This document shows, one piece after another, positions 59,588 to 64,000 of a stretch of 64,000 nucleotides of DNA. A model generated the notes under the pieces. That model ran no database searches, was not told where the DNA came from, and was given only the letters and a program-made list of their open reading frames with translations. Source of the DNA: Loxodes magnus (lineage: Eukaryota; Ciliophora; Karyorelictea; Loxodida; Loxodidae); contig CAMPDV010001195.1 of the NCBI GenBank assembly GCA_946699065.1, positions 62,001 through 126,000 on the forward strand. The letters run 5' to 3'. Made by a program: the position numbers and the translations under genes. Numbering within the stretch: the stretch's first letter is position 1; each line of letters begins with the position of its first letter.

Positions 59588-61761
59588 TAGTTTTATAGTT
59601 TTATGAATAATATAAAAATGATATAATTATATTTCATACTAAGCTTAAATAATTCAAGCAAACCTTTTAATTTATTTTATTTATAAAACTACTAAGCATT
59701 TTAAACTTTAACTTCATCATTAATAATACATTCCTATACTTTACTCTAATCATTTTCTTTAAAATTTTGATTCCTTTAAAGAGTAAAAACATATGAACTA
59801 AAATTTAAAATAAATTTAGCATAAGTAGATATTTTATAAGTTGGCTGCTTATAAAGCAAAAAAATAAAATAAGCTATTAAGTTAAAATATTATATATTCT
59901 ATAATTCTCATTTATACTTTTTGGATTTATTTCTAACTTTAAATTTTATAATGATTAATATCTTATCTATTTAACTAGTTCTAGCAAATACTTAGTATAT
60001 ATAAATCTCAGTTGATCCACAAAATTATTTCTAACTAAAGTTTTATTTATGCTTCTCATTATAAGCATTTTCATACTTAAATAAATATAATTTTAAAACT
60101 AAAACATTCAATCTAAAATTAAAGTATGGCAAGAATATCAGCACTTTTAGAGTAAGTTAGTTGTAATTAGTTTCTTTAGTTAAATAAATAAAATTTAGAT
60201 TTAGTTGAATTCATTACAAGTCCTAAATCTTTCTTTTATAATTAATTTTTTATTAAAAATATTACAATATTAATTCAATTTTTGAGGAAGGAAACTTTAG
60301 CCTTTATATTTGAATGCTATACTAAAAAGTTTAAATTTATTCAAATTAGATTGTTAAGGAATCTACAAGGATATAAAATTTTGTAATAATTTATCTATTT
60401 TATAGATAATAACAGAAGTTTGGTAAAGCAAGAGGAATTATAATCTTTAAATAATAGCTAGTTATACTTATAATTGTATTATTTTATATTTCTATTTTTA
60501 CCTCATTTTTATTATTTTTTATTTTATGGAATTTTGTTTAAATTATTATTTCTGGCTCTTTGCATTTGCATAGATCATGTAAAATTTAAATTTATTTAGA
60601 GTATATTAATTATATAGTACCATTTGAAAGCATTTTTACCTTTTCTTTAAAAAAATTCTAAGATTTAAGAGCTTCAATTTTAAGATATATTATGATAAGT
60701 TAATGAAAAAATTTTATAGAATATAGCATAGAAGTATCCAATTAGATTTTTTAATTTAAAATAAAAATAATTTATATACTTTATAAATATTTTTAATGCT
60801 TAATCTTTGAAGAAATAATTAAATAAAAAATATTATGTCTCTTAAAATTAATAAATCTCCATTCATATGATCACAACATTAGTTACTATGAAGAATTAAC
60901 TTTTATTAGGCATATCATCAATTCAAAGCTTCAAAAAATAAGATTTAATAAACTTCCCATTTTATTTTGTTAATTATTCATATTCTTATCTTTTTTGACT
61001 TAAAATAATTTATTTTCCTTCTTATAAAAATTAAAATTATTTATTTATTATTTTTAGTAAGTATTATCTTATATATTTATATAAAGCTTATATTTTTATT
61101 AATTCTTCTACTTGACTAAATTCATTGTTAAATGCATTTAATTACAATATCTATATTGATTTCTATTTTATTCTTAAATACACTTCTCTATTTACTTCAC
61201 ACTAAATTACTAATGAACCTGAAAATAAAGCAAGCTTTACTCTTATTTATTAATACAAAATAAAATTATTTATTCTATCTAATTTTCTTTGTAATTAGAA
61301 CTTAAAAGTTCGAGAATGAGATAAGCTATTTTTGATTTTTTAGATTTTTGCAATGATATTTTTAAAAATAATTTAATCTGTCCTGATTCAACTTACTATA
61401 AGATAACTCTACTTTCTACTCAATTTTCATCTATAAGCATAAACTATTTTAATTTCTCAAATATACATATAACTATAAATGCATACTCTATTCGTCTCTT
61501 TTATTTTTAATTTAAATGACCAAGTTAGCTTAAATAGATAGTTTCTCTTACTCTCATCGTTATATAGTAAAAATAAAAAAAATGTTTGCTTAAGCTTAAC
61601 ATTTTTGCTAAGAAACTAAATAAAATTATATTTATTTTACCTTTTATTTTTTAAGATTATAACAATGAATCTAATTGAATAGTTACGTTATATTATAGAC
61701 TTAAATTAAATTCATTCCATCAAATTTTATTTATAAGAGTTTATTTTTATTTTTTTATAAA

Positions 61762-62217
61762 ATGAAAGAACCACAACCCAATATTTTATTTGGAATGCCT
61801 AGTTTATTAAACCATTAAAAAACATTTTCCTAGCAATGGCCAGTTGTTAAATTTTTACCTCCTCTTGAAGTCTAGTCCTAAAGAAACCTGAAATGTGAAG
61901 AGTGATTAAAATAAATTCCGAAATTGATTGAACCTGCTTCAGAAGTAAGTCAGACTTAAAAGAAGACAAAAAAATGTAGAATCAAAAAAAGTAAGAAGAT
62001 ATCAATGTGTCCTCATGTTGAAAGAAAGCACTACGCTAAGCTGATGTGTAATGTTTGTTATCACTCTAAAGCAAGAAATGAAAAAGCAACAGGATGCGAA
62101 CATAAGGAGAGACTAATGTATGCGAAAGGAATGTGTCTTAGATGCTACTAAAATATTTATAAGAAGCAAAAGAGAATGTAGAAAAAAATCTAGAAATCTT
62201 GCTAGTAGAACTAGTGA
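61762..62217 (+). CDS. Two-site zinc-binding protein, copy F
   Basis: 151 residues, TGA at 62215-62217. Begins MKEPQPNILFGMP. Both zinc units are complete; a change in the second (ATGCEH for ATECEH) does not touch a ligand. The conserved Trp-TGA reads EE-TGA-L... as GAGTGATTA here, so the triplet is kept although neighbouring bases have changed. Inverted counterpart of copy B. Confidence 0.75.
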
Positions 62218-64000
62218 ATAATTTAAATTCTTATATTTTATTAAATTAGAAGTTTTAAGCAAAAGTAAAAGTATAAAATGCTTAGTTGATTTTAGTAGAT
62301 ACTTCAGTTTATAAATGAATTATTTCTAGGTAATAAACATCAAATAAATAGAAGAAAAGTGATATTATAAAAAAATGTATTGAGATGATATTTAGATTGA
62401 AATGTAAATTTTAAAGATAAAGATTTAGATGAGTATTCGTATATCTTAATTAAGTGTATTAACGTGATTCAATACCGATATAATTATATAAAAGATTCTT
62501 TATTTATGAAACTATTTTATTAGTTATTTTTCGGATTTTTATATTTAGAGTTAATAAACATGAAAAGATTTTAAAATATGAATAAAAGATTTAATAACAA
62601 AAAATAAATGCTTAATTCTCAAGTAATCTTATAAATTAAAGAAGTTTTCTGAAATAATATCTAAAGAAAATTTTTGAAAAAAAAAGGAATTTTTTTCTTT
62701 AGCATAATAAAGCATGAACTACCAAAATTATATGAGTTTTTTTAAATCAAACTTCAAGTAAAAAATAAAATTAATAATGAGAATAACTTACAAAATCAAA
62801 TGATTTAAGCAGATATTTAAGTTCTTAGACTATTAAATTAAAATTAGATATATTATACATTTTCTATCATAAATAAATAGCTAAACTTATAAATAAGCAT
62901 AAAGTTATAACATTCTTATCTATATCTTTCTTATTAATACTAGCAATAGTTAAAATTAGAAGCATATAGATTTGGTAAAAAAATAGAAGGAAAATAAAAT
63001 ATAATTGTAAAAATGATACATTTTTTTAGTTTCTTATAAAATGCATATGTGCTTCTATAAGCAAGTAGTTGCTTGAGATAATAATTTAGTCAACTTTATC
63101 CTGAAATTATATTTAATTATATTCCATATATAATTTTTAAAAATAATTCTATTTAATCTTTAAGATATACTTATACAAGCAAAAAGTGAAAAAGCTATTT
63201 TACTTATTAAATAAATATAAATATAATTTTCATAAACTTTATCTATTCAGACAAAAATAGGACATAAGTAATCATAATGCTTGAAACATTGCTTATTATG
63301 AATTTATTTTATTTTTTGTTGATATTTTGTTATATATTCACTATTTTCTTTTCTTTTAAAAATTAAATTAATTTTATAAGTATTTAATTTGATATACTAA
63401 AGTAAATCTTTTACGTCTTAATAAACTTAGATAATATGCAAATATTTAAGTTGATAACTATGATATCTTTATCTACAATTATTTTGTATATTTTCTAGAT
63501 TTGGTTTCCAAATAAATTGATTGATTAAATTATGAAAGTATAAGAAATCTAAAAGCATGAAATTATTTGTGAAAGCGAATATTAACATTTGTTTAAGTTC
63601 TATACTAAAATTAAAGCTTTAACCACAATTCGAAGGATTTGGAATTCGATTGCTTTTAATGCTATTCATATATTCTTTTTATGAACTTTATTTTCTTTAT
63701 AAGATCCTGCAAAGATTGCTAAAAATATATAGGTATTTTATAATTAAATATATAAAAATCTATTTATGATATGCTAATACATTTAATATACCAGTTTCTT
63801 TTAGCATCATCATAAAATAACTTTGATATGCTCTAATGACTGATGTAGCTTTATAATGATAATCGTTTTCATTTAAACTAATATCATTATTAAATGTTGT
63901 AAATAAATAGATTAATTTATCATTTTAGGCTATAACTTTAACTATGTAGATATTTAAAAGCAGGATATTATATAAAAAGAGCTAATTTTAGATATGAAAA

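Larger units (their letters stand above)
56548..64000 (+). repeat. Segmental block F (inverted match to block B, runs off window)
   Basis: Reverse-complement counterpart of 22500-29553, with tRNA-Tyr, tRNA-Val and zinc-protein genes in the same relative order. Its gag-like insertion lies next to the same flank as B's but in the opposite orientation relative to the block. The ubiquitin-like copy expected next would lie just beyond 64000. Confidence 0.8.

Noticed and set aside
1..64000. CRISPR arrays, bacterial operons, ribosome binding sites
   Set aside because: No regularly spaced direct repeats with unique spacers, and tRNA introns, LINEs and the genetic code are eukaryotic.

Overview
The window looks like nuclear DNA of a ciliate that uses a heavily reassigned genetic code. 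It is very AT-rich. Conserved protein motifs can only be read if TAA and TAG mean glutamine and TGA can mean tryptophan. Three independent signals support this: a LINE endonuclease whose catalytic motif reads GD-W(TGA)-NAH and whose QE motif uses TAA; a two-site zinc-binding protein present in six copies, all with an in-frame TGA at the same codon; and ubiquitin-like domains with two in-frame TGAs. A karyorelict (Loxodes-like) or Condylostoma-like ciliate fits best; the genus cannot be settled from this sequence. Since every stop triplet can be sense, every frame looks open. Only motif-supported, paralogue-supported or compositionally striking genes are called here.

Layout. A set of paralogous segmental blocks fills most of the window. 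In full form the order is tRNA-Tyr, tRNA-Val, zinc-binding protein gene, ubiquitin-like pseudogene. Block A (about 8.6-15.2 kb, with ubiquitin-like and tRNA-Tyr copies at 4.9-6.7 kb) is matched in inverted orientation by block D (40.8-47.85 kb). Block B (22.5-29.55 kb) is matched in inverted orientation by block F (56.55-64.0 kb, running off the window). Block E (47.86-52.19 kb) is a partial copy that starts back to back with D. A divergent single zinc-protein gene at 38.2 kb lies outside the blocks. Between the blocks are two kelch-like gene remnants (52.2-53.15 and 55.6-56.55 kb), a small acidic protein gene (1.56 kb), a coiled-coil fragment (33.3 kb), a tRNA-Ile-like gene and a decayed tRNA-Tyr.

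Mobile DNA. A LINE (17.27-21.15 kb, minus strand) keeps an intact zinc-knuckle ORF1, an ORF1/ORF2 ATGA overlap and an AP-type endonuclease, but has lost the reverse transcriptase core. Dimeric SINE-like elements (40.3 and 45.6 kb) and another fragment (3.9-4.2 kb) end in the same 3' hairpin as the LINE. A second family, found six times, encodes only a coiled-coil plus CCHC-knuckle (gag-like) protein. It ends in small hairpins whose stems covary between copies, and two copies are flanked by clean target-site duplications of 13 and 20 bp. It resembles a half-LINE that carries only ORF1 and is the best candidate here for something undescribed.

How it fits together. The blocks duplicated, often in inverted orientation, and then took on different insertions in each copy. 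The tRNA genes and the zinc-binding protein reading frames have mostly survived, while the ubiquitin-like genes have decayed in every copy.
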